Shown piece after piece: positions 1 to 4,940 of a DNA stretch of 9,308 bases. This DNA comes from an uncultured Campylobacter sp. (GTDB lineage: Bacteria; Campylobacterota; Campylobacteria; Campylobacterales; Campylobacteraceae), in contig CALIWP010000130.1 in the NCBI GenBank assembly GCA_938046705.1, positions 1-9,308 of the forward strand, written 5' to 3'. The position numbers and the translations under genes were made by a program. The notes below the pieces were generated by a model, which ran no database searches, was not told the DNA's origin, and saw only the letters and a list, made by a program, of their open reading frames with translations. How positions within the stretch are numbered: the stretch's first letter is position 1; every line of letters starts with the position of its first letter.

Positions 1-306
1 CTACTATATGAAGACGGCCTTTTGCAATACAAACCAAAGCCGATAGACCCGAAAAAGATAGAAGAATTTGATAAAGAGATAGACTACTATAAGCAACATT
101 GTTCAGATGAAAATTCTACGTTTAAAGATACCGAATCTTTTGTAAAATGGGCAAATGAAGAAAAAAGAGGGGAATATGTACGGCAGTTTTTAGAAGCGCA
201 TAAAAATAATCCCAGCGCCAATATAAGTAGTCAAGACAAAGAAAAATTAATATCTAATAAACTAATACAAAAACGAAGGAGCAAAGATGCCGCAGAGCGA
301 CGATGA
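1..306 (+). CDS. 3' end of an unrecognised gene, partial at left edge
   Basis: The frame is open from the first base to a TGA at 304-306, giving about 101 codons. A TTG at 22 could act as a start but has no ribosome binding site ahead of it, and the frame continues upstream (LLYEDGLLQYK), so this is more likely the C-terminal part of a longer protein. The visible part is highly charged and mostly helical in character, rich in Lys, Glu and Asp, with no membrane segment or signal peptide, one Cys, and a basic end (KRRSKDAAERR). I recognise no family and assign no function. The stretch is about 34 % GC against roughly 50-60 % in sampled lines of the neighbouring minus-strand gene, which suggests accessory or acquired DNA. 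It converges on the ttcA-like gene. Confidence 0.5.
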   Translation, partial: LLYEDGLLQYKPKPIDPKKIEEFDKEIDYYKQHCSDENSTFKDTESFVKWANEEKRGEYVRQFLEAHKNNPSANISSQDKEKLISNKLIQKRRSKDAAERR

Positions 307-349
307 TAGATCGCTATATAGCGCAGTGAAGGTTGTCGGGCAAATTTGA
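287..349 (+). CDS. Possible 20-codon ORF overlapping the end of the left-edge gene
   Basis: An ATG at 287 is preceded by AAGGAG at 276-281 with a 5-nt spacer, one of the better ribosome binding sites in the window. The frame reads MPQSDDDRSLYSAVKVVGQI and stops at TGA 347-349. It overlaps the last 20 bases of the left-edge gene in another frame, the usual arrangement for a translationally coupled next gene in an operon. The frame ends inside the first CAAATTTG palindrome (341-348). It may be a true small peptide, the 5' stub of a downstream gene lost by deletion, or chance. I recognise no homolog. Confidence 0.25.
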   Translation: MPQSDDDRSLYSAVKVVGQI

Positions 350-355
350 GCCGAC
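335..355. repeat. Short GC-stem hairpin enclosing CAAATTTG
   Basis: GTCGG at 335-339 pairs with CCGAC at 351-355. The loop contains the perfect palindrome CAAATTTG (341-348). It lies just after the end of the + strand gene, so it could form at the 3' end of that transcript, but no T-run follows on either strand. A role as terminator is weak inference. Confidence 0.3.
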
Positions 356-364
356 TAGCAAAAG

Positions 365-374
365 TCAAATTTGA
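365..374. repeat. Perfect 10-bp palindrome TCAAATTTGA
   Basis: TCAAATTTGA equals its own reverse complement. It is one member of a run of GTCAAATTT-type motifs at 364, 386, 400 (inverted) and 428, between the left-edge gene and the end of the ttcA-like gene. The central AAATTT fits RAATTY. Function unknown. Confidence 0.5.
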
Positions 375-385
375 TCGAAAGAGCG

Positions 386-408
386 GTCAAATTTAAGCTA
401 AATTTGAC
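386..408. terminator. Perfect 10-bp inverted repeat, candidate bidirectional terminator
   Basis: GTCAAATTTA (386-395) is perfectly complementary to TAAATTTGAC (399-408) across a 3-nt AGC loop. It lies 6 bases beyond the TGA (415-417) of the ttcA-like gene and between two convergent genes, where a bidirectional terminator is expected. Against this, the stem is AT-rich and neither side has a clean T-run; on the minus strand CGCTCTTT follows. The same type of paired AAATTT hairpin also occurs inside coding sequence elsewhere in the window, so it may be a DNA element rather than a transcription terminator. Confidence 0.4.
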
Positions 409-414
409 AAGTTC

Positions 415-1182
415 TCACTCCTCGTCGGTCAAATTTTGCGCCCCGGCGGCGAAAAACGTATCGCTGTGGATATTTTCAAATGCAGCCTTTAGCGAGACGA
501 AAAGCTTTGGATTTTGCTTTTCCAAATTTGCCAAAAGCTCTTTAGTTTCGGCTCTGGCGTGAGGCATCTTGATATCAAATCGCATCGCCGGACACGCCTC
601 GTCGCCGATAACCGTAAGCCCGTTTCGCACGGCGTTTTCGCGTAGTTGCCTTTCGCGCACGAATATAAACGGCCTGATAACCTCGATACCGTTTGCCGCG
701 ACGTATTTTGGAGCAAGCGTTCGTAACGCGCCGTTATAAGTAAAATTCATAAAAAAACTCTCGACCGCGTCGTCGAGGTGGTGGGCAATGGCGAGCTTGT
801 TAAAGCCGTGCTCAAGCGCGTAGGTATAGAGATAGCCGCGCCTCATACGCGAGAAAAAGCTGCAAAAGCTGGAGTTTTTGCGGATCTTGTCCTTGGATAT
901 CTCGAATATCGAGCTATCGATCACGTCGTGCTCGATGCCGTGCTCGGCGCAGTGGCGCGTGAGATAGGCGTAGTCCTCGCCCATGCCGTAGCTTAGCGTC
1001 ACGGCCTTAAACTCAAATTTTTCGGGCGTAACGTTTTGCATGTGTTTTAGTACGTGCGCGAGCGCGAGGCTGTCCTTGCCGCCGCTAAGACCGAGCAAAA
1101 TTTTATCCCCGCCGCACACCATGCGGTATCTGGCGTTAGTTTGCCCGACCTGGCGCAGCAGCCGCTTGCTAAGCTCTATCAT
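415..1182 (-). CDS. TtcA-like PP-loop ATPase, probable tRNA thiolation protein with an altered cysteine set
   Basis: A 255-residue PP-loop ATPase. The ATP-binding loop SGGKDS is at residues 33-38. The TtcA-type motif HHLDDAVESFFMNF is at 134-147, with RTLAPK and VIRPF following at 154-172, matching the TtcA layout. TtcA makes 2-thiocytidine at position 32 of certain tRNAs, using ATP and an iron-sulfur cluster held in E. coli by Cys122, Cys125 and Cys222. Here the first cysteine is kept (Cys107 in FCSFFSRMRRG) but the second position is Phe110, and the distal CxxC region has only Cys197 (EACPAM). The protein is also shorter at the C terminus than E. coli TtcA. The ATG overlaps the mtnN stop by 4 bp (ATGA), indicating coupling. 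Membership of the PP-loop/TtcA family is firm; the exact tRNA modification is not. Confidence 0.85.
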   Translation of the reverse strand: MIELSKRLLRQVGQTNARYRMVCGGDKILLGLSGGKDSLALAHVLKHMQNVTPEKFEFKAVTLSYGMGEDYAYLTRHCAEHGIEHDVIDSSIFEISKDKIRKNSSFCSFFSRMRRGYLYTYALEHGFNKLAIAHHLDDAVESFFMNFTYNGALRTLAPKYVAANGIEVIRPFIFVRERQLRENAVRNGLTVIGDEACPAMRFDIKMPHARAETKELLANLEKQNPKLFVSLKAAFENIHSDTFFAAGAQNLTDEE

Positions 1183-1862
1183 AGCCGCTCGATCATCGCG
1201 AGCATGAACTGCGCGCTGACGTTTGCCGAGTCTTGTAAAAATTTATCGAAGTCAAACTCCGCACTGCCACCCGCCTCGTCGCTGATGGCGCGAAGCACGA
1301 AAAACGGTACGCCTAGACTCTCGCAAACTAGCGCCACGCTAGCGCCCTCCATCTCGGCCGCATCGGCTTTGAAGGTCGCTTTTAGCCACTCTTTTTTCGC
1401 ATTATCGCAGATAAACTGATCGCCCGTGGCTATGACGCCACCTTTTAGCTCGATGCCTTTTTCGGCAGCGACGCTAGAGGCTAACGCGTTTAGAGCGTCG
1501 TCGCTTTTGATAAAGATGCTGGTCTCGGGCACGTAGCCGTGAGGATGACCAAACGCCGTGATATCGACGTCGTGCTGCACGAGGCTAGTAGCATAGAGCA
1601 TATCGCCGATTTTCAAATTTGGATTTAGCGCGCCTGCGACGCCGGTAAAAAGTAGCTTTCGGGCGCCAAATTTCTCTATCATCACGCTTGCGGTTAGGGC
1701 GGCGTTTACCTTGCCGATCTTTGAGTAGGCGATCACAAGCTCTTTGCCGCCGAAATTTGCGAGGTAAAATACGTTATTTGCGTGCTTAACCTCTTTGTAG
1801 TCTTTGATACGCTCGAGCAGAGGGGCGACCTCCTCGCGCATCGCGCCTAAGATCGCTATCAT
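1179..1862 (-). CDS. mtnN: 5'-methylthioadenosine / S-adenosylhomocysteine nucleosidase (MTAN, Pfs)
   Basis: A 227-residue cytosolic nucleosidase that splits adenine from methylthioadenosine and S-adenosylhomocysteine, feeding methionine recycling and autoinducer-2 synthesis. The N terminus AILGAMREEV carries Glu11, equivalent to catalytic Glu12 of E. coli. FTGVAGAL is at 72-79, AAEMEGA at 168-174 (substrate-binding Met171 and Glu172), and ISDEAGG at 193-199 with the general acid Asp195. Length is normal for the family. In Campylobacter and Helicobacter the same enzyme also cleaves aminodeoxyfutalosine in the futalosine route to menaquinone, so that role is likely here too. The ATG overlaps the fabD stop (ATGA) and is served by AAAGGAG at 1868-1874 inside fabD. 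Its own stop overlaps the next gene in the same way. Confidence 0.97.
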   Translation of the reverse strand: MIAILGAMREEVAPLLERIKDYKEVKHANNVFYLANFGGKELVIAYSKIGKVNAALTASVMIEKFGARKLLFTGVAGALNPNLKIGDMLYATSLVQHDVDITAFGHPHGYVPETSIFIKSDDALNALASSVAAEKGIELKGGVIATGDQFICDNAKKEWLKATFKADAAEMEGASVALVCESLGVPFFVLRAISDEAGGSAEFDFDKFLQDSANVSAQFMLAMIERL

Positions 1863-2779
1863 TTAAGCTCCTTTAAAAGCTCGTCAAGGCTGCTAAGATC
1901 GGTGACGCTAAAGGTCGGCTTTTCGGTGATTTTTTTGTTGATACCTTTTAGCACGCTACCGCCGAACTCCACAAACATATCAACCTCGTTTTCGATGCTT
2001 TTGATGCTTTGTTTGTATAAAACAGGGCTAACGAGCTGGGCTTTTAGCAAATTTAACGCTTCGTCTTTCGAGCCGTAAGCCTTGGCCGACGCATTTGAAA
2101 CGACTGGGACAAATTTAGCGGCTAATGCCGGCTCTAGCTGTGCCGTTAGTTTCTCGCTCGCGTTTTTCAAAAGCGGGCAGTGGCTGATGACGGACATATT
2201 TAGAGGCAGTACGCGCTTAGCGCCTGCTTCTTTAAACGCAGACTCAAATTTGGAGATGTCGTCTTTTAGCCCTGCGATCACGATCTGACCGTCGCAGTTG
2301 TAGTTCGCGGCGTAAATTTGATGGCCGTCCGCTTGCGCGTTTTTGCAAATTTGCTCGACCGTCTCGTCGCTAAGCCCTAAAATAACGCTCATCGTCACGT
2401 CTTTGCCCGTGCAGTCCTCTTGCATAAATTTACCGCGTAAATTTACGATCCTAAGCGCATCAACAAAATCAAACGCGCCGCTAACCGCAAGCGCGCTAAA
2501 CTCGCCCAAAGAGTGGCCAAGCGCGAATTTAGGCTTAAAATTTACGCTTTGCTTTAAAGCAAGATAGCACATAAGCGAATTTAAAACGATGGCGGGCTGA
2601 GTAAATTCGCTCCTGTTTATAAGGTTATTTTCGTTGAAAAGTAGATTTGAAAAGTCGATTTTTAGGCTATCGCTTGCATTTTGCAAAAGCTCGGCGGCCG
2701 GGCGGAAATTTTCGTAAATTTCCTTACCCATGCCGATACTTTGCGAGCCTTGTCCTGGAAATATCAACGCCGCTCTCAT
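1859..2779 (-). CDS. fabD: Malonyl-CoA:acyl carrier protein transacylase
   Basis: A 306-residue cytosolic enzyme that moves the malonyl group from CoA to acyl carrier protein, supplying chain-extension units for type II fatty acid synthesis. The N-terminal FPGQGSQ is at residues 7-13. The nucleophile elbow GHSLGE is at 88-93 with catalytic Ser90. Arg115 in RGKFMQ matches the malonate-carboxylate-binding Arg117 of E. coli, and His200 in ISHC matches the catalytic histidine. FVEFGG at 269-274 is the usual C-terminal motif. Length is typical. The ATG lies 10 bp after slyD; the upstream sequence has only a weak AAGAG-like site overlapping the slyD stop, so coupling to slyD is likely. It overlaps mtnN by 4 bp. 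Its coding sequence contains two of the paired AAATTT inverted repeats. Confidence 0.97.
   Translation of the reverse strand: MRAALIFPGQGSQSIGMGKEIYENFRPAAELLQNASDSLKIDFSNLLFNENNLINRSEFTQPAIVLNSLMCYLALKQSVNFKPKFALGHSLGEFSALAVSGAFDFVDALRIVNLRGKFMQEDCTGKDVTMSVILGLSDETVEQICKNAQADGHQIYAANYNCDGQIVIAGLKDDISKFESAFKEAGAKRVLPLNMSVISHCPLLKNASEKLTAQLEPALAAKFVPVVSNASAKAYGSKDEALNLLKAQLVSPVLYKQSIKSIENEVDMFVEFGGSVLKGINKKITEKPTFSVTDLSSLDELLKELK
1868..1874 (-). promoter_or_regulatory. Ribosome binding site for mtnN inside the 3' end of fabD
   Basis: AAAGGAG on the minus strand, with a 5-nt spacer to the mtnN ATG at 1862. It lies within the last codons of fabD and supports this start and translational coupling. 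Confidence 0.75.
2425..2445. repeat. Perfect 9-bp inverted repeat of AAATTT pair inside fabD
   Basis: TAAATTTAC (2425-2433) and GTAAATTTA (2437-2445) are exact reverse complements around a CGC loop. The architecture is the same as the 386-408 element, but it lies in the middle of fabD coding sequence, so it is unlikely to be an ordinary terminator. The two hexamers start 13 bp apart. Confidence 0.55.
2704..2723. repeat. Perfect 8-bp inverted repeat of AAATTT pair near the fabD start
   Basis: GGAAATTT (2704-2711) and AAATTTCC (2716-2723) are exact reverse complements around TCGT. They lie about 20 codons into fabD. In the mRNA this could form a weak hairpin near the 5' end of the reading frame. 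The hexamers start 10 bp apart. Confidence 0.5.
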
Positions 2780-2789
2780 CTAGGTACTC

Positions 2790-3401
2790 TTAGTGGCAAC
2801 CGCATCCGCCGTCATCGTGATGATGACCGTGTCCGCCGCAGCAACCGCCCTCTTTGTGATCGTGATGACCGTGATCGCCACAACATCTACCTTCGCCGTG
2901 GTGATGGTCGTGATCATGTCCGCCGCAACCGCATGTATGTGCACCGCCTACCATGCCGGTAGCTATCTCGTCCTCTGTAGCATCGCGTTTGTCGAAAATT
3001 TGAACCTTAAACTCCAAATCCTTGCCTGCATAAGGGTGGTTAAAATCCACGGTCACGTCGTCCTCGCCGATAGATTTTACTATCACGCGTACGCTCTCGC
3101 CGTGCTCGCCTTGACCAAAAAGCTCCATGCCCTCTTTTAGCTCGATGCCCGCAAATTGCTCTTTAGGTAGCATCTGAACGGCACTAGAGTCGTACTCTCC
3201 GCAAGCCTGTGCAGCCGGGATAACGATAACCTTTGTTTCGCCCTTTTTTAGTTTAGTAACTTCTTCTTCTAGCTTCTCGATGATATGTCCGCGACCTGTT
3301 AAAAAGGAAATTTCTTGCCCAACCTGCATATTGGACTCTAAAATTTCGCCCGTTTTTGCGTCTTTTAGCTCATAAAACATAGCTATAACTTGTTCTTTCA
3401 C
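2790..3401 (-). CDS. slyD: SlyD-type FKBP peptidyl-prolyl isomerase with His/Cys metal-binding tail
   Basis: A 203-residue cytosolic prolyl isomerase and folding helper. The FKBP core spans residues 1-70 and about 120-140 (GHIIEKLEEE, ACGEYD, VDFNHPYAGKDLEF), with the insert-in-flap chaperone domain at about 70-120, typical of SlyD. The tail from 155 to 203 holds 15 His and 8 Cys in Gly-rich repeats (CCGDHGHH, CCGGHGHHH). In SlyD proteins such tails bind nickel and help mature NiFe hydrogenase and urease; that role is inferred here. The start is GTG at 3401, chosen because AGGAG lies 6 nt upstream; the first in-frame ATG (codon 8) is too far from that site. It has its own -10 box at 3431-3436. 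fabD follows after 10 bp. Confidence 0.95.
   Translation of the reverse strand: MKEQVIAMFYELKDAKTGEILESNMQVGQEISFLTGRGHIIEKLEEEVTKLKKGETKVIVIPAAQACGEYDSSAVQMLPKEQFAGIELKEGMELFGQGEHGESVRVIVKSIGEDDVTVDFNHPYAGKDLEFKVQIFDKRDATEDEIATGMVGGAHTCGCGGHDHDHHHGEGRCCGDHGHHDHKEGGCCGGHGHHHDDGGCGCH
2798..2937 (-). repeat. Degenerate tandem repeat encoding the SlyD metal-binding tail
   Basis: SlyD residues 157-202 fall into about three units of 13-16 residues: CGCGGHDHDHHHGEGR, CCGDHGHHDHKEGG and CCGGHGHHHDDGG, then a final CGC. At DNA level this is a degenerate minisatellite of roughly 40-bp units built from GTGATGAC/GTGATCG-like segments. Such an array can change copy number between strains. Confidence 0.55.
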
Positions 3402-3407
3402 GTTCTT

Positions 3408-3412
3408 CTCCT
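3408..3412 (-). promoter_or_regulatory. Ribosome binding site deciding the GTG start of slyD
   Basis: AGGAG on the minus strand, followed by 6 nt and GTG at 3401. It fixes the start at GTG rather than the downstream ATG at 3380. Confidence 0.75.
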
Positions 3413-3424
3413 ATTTATGAAAAT

Positions 3425-3453
3425 AACGTGATTATATCGTTAAATTTATTAAA
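3425..3453 (-). promoter_or_regulatory. Promoter for slyD-fabD-mtnN-ttcA-like
   Basis: The 59-bp gap between cpoB and slyD contains TATAAT (3431-3436, minus strand) in the context GATATAATCACGTT, preceded by AT-rich DNA, as is usual for Campylobacter sigma-70 promoters that lack a clear -35 box. Transcription would start near 3424, leaving a leader of about 20-25 nt. The 29 bp match the pal upstream region at 26 positions. No terminator-like hairpin follows cpoB, so read-through from upstream is also possible. Confidence 0.65.
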
Positions 3454-3460
3454 GAATGTT

Positions 3461-4360
3461 TTAGTTTCGAGTAGGTGCAGCTTTGGCTTCTTTGCTGTCC
3501 GGATAGCCTAGTTTTAGCGCTTTGTAAAATTTATTCGCACTTGCCGTGTCTTTTATCTTATCAAAGCTAATAGCAGTGTGATAAAGAAGCTTTGGCGTAT
3601 ACTCGGCCTTGTCGTAGAGCTGGATACTTTGCTGGTAGTATTTTATGGCGTTGTTGTAAGCTTTTTGCTGATACGCTATCTCGCCGAGATAAAAATTCGC
3701 CATTGCAGGCTTATGATCTTTGCTTAAAAGATATTCGTACCTAGCCTTTGCATCATCAAGCTTACCTGCGTCAAATAGCTTTTTAGCTTCGCTTGCTACA
3801 TCTTGATTTTTTTGTTTGGTAAAATCAATTTTCGGAGCTTGTGGCTCAGCAGCGGCTGGGCTATTGCTAGCTACCGGCTTGTCTTCATCGTTTTTTTTTG
3901 TGGTAGCGGGTGCGGCGTTGCTCTTATCTATCAAAGCGCCCATATCCTTAAGGGCTTTGGTGATTTTAGCGTTGTTGGCCTCTTGTATTTTTCGGCTTTC
4001 TTCTACGTATTTTTTAAGCTCGTCAAAATCACTTTTTGCGGTAGAATTTCCGTCGTTTCCTTCAAGATCGCTTAGTCTTTTTTCTATCCTAGACATTCTT
4101 GAGTTTAGTCCGTCTAGTACACTTTGCAAGCCCTCTAAGCGCTCTTGCATAGCATTTAAATTTGACTCGACGTCGCCCATGTTTCTACTTAAATTTTCTA
4201 CGTTTTGCTTGTTCTTTAGAAAAGTTTTTTCATTATCGGTCAAACCGTAGGGACTCGAGCTATCTAAATTTCCAGCATCAAATACCGAAATTTCATTGGA
4301 AGCGGAATAAGAGAGAGTGGCTCCTATAAAAAGAGCCACGAAAGTTTTTAAATTCGTCAT
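3461..4360 (-). CDS. cpoB: Periplasmic Tol-Pal partner protein CpoB (YbgF), coiled coil plus TPR
   Basis: A 299-residue exported protein. Residues 1-20 form a signal peptide with likely cleavage after SYSA. A heptad-rich coiled coil covers about 45-100 (NLSRNMGDVESN, RIEKRLSDLE). A low-complexity Ala/Pro/Lys linker runs to about 185. Then come tetratricopeptide-like helices at about 187-290 (KLFDAGKLDDAKARYEYLL, NFYLGEIAYQQKAYNNAIKYY). This is the CpoB/YbgF plan; in E. coli CpoB binds TolA and coordinates outer-membrane constriction with peptidoglycan synthesis. Position directly after pal supports the call. The ATG lies 8 bp after the pal stop with no recognisable ribosome binding site, so coupling to pal is likely. 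An A9 run (3891-3899) sits in the linker codons. Confidence 0.92.
   Translation of the reverse strand: MTNLKTFVALFIGATLSYSASNEISVFDAGNLDSSSPYGLTDNEKTFLKNKQNVENLSRNMGDVESNLNAMQERLEGLQSVLDGLNSRMSRIEKRLSDLEGNDGNSTAKSDFDELKKYVEESRKIQEANNAKITKALKDMGALIDKSNAAPATTKKNDEDKPVASNSPAAAEPQAPKIDFTKQKNQDVASEAKKLFDAGKLDDAKARYEYLLSKDHKPAMANFYLGEIAYQQKAYNNAIKYYQQSIQLYDKAEYTPKLLYHTAISFDKIKDTASANKFYKALKLGYPDSKEAKAAPTRN
3891..3899 (-). repeat. A9 homopolymer in the cpoB linker
   Basis: Nine consecutive T on the + strand are A9 in the coding strand (ACA AAA AAA AAC, encoding TKKN near residue 155). A gain or loss of one base would shift frame before the TPR domain. Confidence 0.7.
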
Positions 4361-4368
4361 AAAATTAA

Positions 4369-4887
4369 TTATGGAAGAACTTTAAATTCAGCACGTCTGT
4401 TTTGAGCGTCGCAAGCTTTTGTTTTGTCTGTGCAAACAGGATTGCTTTCGCCATAGCTTACAACCGTGATTCTATCAGCAGCAACGCCTTGTTTTACAAG
4501 AGCGTCTTTAGCAGCTTTTGCTCTTTTTAGACCAAGCGCATAGTTGTACTCATCTGTACCCCACTCGTCGCAGTTACCCTCTACTTTTACAGAAAGAGCT
4601 TGAGCTTCTGATTGATTAAATAGGCCTGCATTTGTGTTGATAGCAGACTGCATGTCGCCTTTGATATTAAATTTATCAAAGTCAAAGTATACAGTTTGAA
4701 CTTGACCTTCAATGCTTGAGATTAATTGTTGCAATCTCTCGCTATCACTCATCATGTTATCGCTTGAGTTCATACCGCCCATATTTTGATTGGCGTCAGC
4801 GCTCATATCAACTTCAGGGTTTTTAGAGCTACAACCGCTCAACAATAAAGCCGCAATAGCAGCAGAAGTTAAAACTACTTTTTTCAT
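4369..4887 (-). CDS. pal: Peptidoglycan-associated lipoprotein Pal (Omp18 type)
   Basis: A 172-residue outer-membrane lipoprotein. The signal peptide ends in LLSGC with lipidated Cys19. A short Ser/Asn/Met-rich spacer follows, then an OmpA-like peptidoglycan-binding domain from about 65 to the end: TVYFDFDKF, EGNCDEWGTDEYN, VVSYGESNP and NRRAEF. Asp107 and Arg165 match the residues that grip diaminopimelate. The NCDEWG version of the usual HTDERG is, from memory, typical of Campylobacter Omp18. I place the start at the ATG at 4887, with AAGGA 5 nt upstream. The longer in-frame reading from 4947 would put the -10 box inside the coding region and spoil the lipoprotein signal. Pal anchors the outer membrane to the wall and is bound by TolB. 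Confidence 0.96.
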   Translation of the reverse strand: MKKVVLTSAAIAALLLSGCSSKNPEVDMSADANQNMGGMNSSDNMMSDSERLQQLISSIEGQVQTVYFDFDKFNIKGDMQSAINTNAGLFNQSEAQALSVKVEGNCDEWGTDEYNYALGLKRAKAAKDALVKQGVAADRITVVSYGESNPVCTDKTKACDAQNRRAEFKVLP

Positions 4888-4892
4888 TTTCA

Positions 4893-4897
4893 TCCTT
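4893..4897 (-). promoter_or_regulatory. Ribosome binding site deciding the pal start
   Basis: AAGGA on the minus strand with a 5-nt spacer to the ATG at 4887. The neighbouring in-frame ATG at 4893 overlaps this site and is therefore unlikely to be used. Confidence 0.75.
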
Positions 4898-4909
4898 TTA
4901 TAGAAATTT

Positions 4910-4938
4910 AACGTGATTATATCATAAAATTTACTAAA
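4910..4938 (-). promoter_or_regulatory. Promoter for pal-cpoB, extended -10 type
   Basis: The 53-bp gap between tolB and pal holds TGATATAAT on the minus strand (TATAAT at 4916-4921), an extended -10 with TG one base ahead of the hexamer. It is followed by CACGTT, as in the slyD promoter. The 29-bp segment is identical to 3425-3453 except at three positions. It should give pal and cpoB transcription independent of the atp-tol message, which fits the high abundance usual for Pal. Confidence 0.68.
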
Positions 4939-4940
4939 TA

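Noticed and set aside
335..438. CRISPR-like array of CAAATTT repeats
   Set aside because: The repeated unit is only about 9 bp, copies occur in both orientations with irregular spacing, and there are no spacers of 30 bp or more and no cas genes.
2681..3140. Open frames on the + strand opposite slyD and fabD
   Set aside because: They are mirror readings of the repetitive His/Cys tail and FKBP core; the low-complexity DNA stays open in several frames by chance.
3425..3441. Operator formed by AACG and CGTT flanking the slyD -10
   Set aside because: The symmetry covers only four outer bases with mismatches inside, and it is not kept in the matching pal promoter.
3454..3463. Terminator after cpoB
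   Set aside because: The sequence between the cpoB stop and the slyD promoter is AT-rich but has no inverted repeat of useful length, so I call only a promoter here.
3816..4250. A 144-codon open frame on the + strand opposite cpoB
   Set aside because: It is antisense to a well-supported gene with signal peptide, coiled coil and TPR. Its hydrophobic composition is what Ala/Lys/Glu-rich coding gives in reverse.
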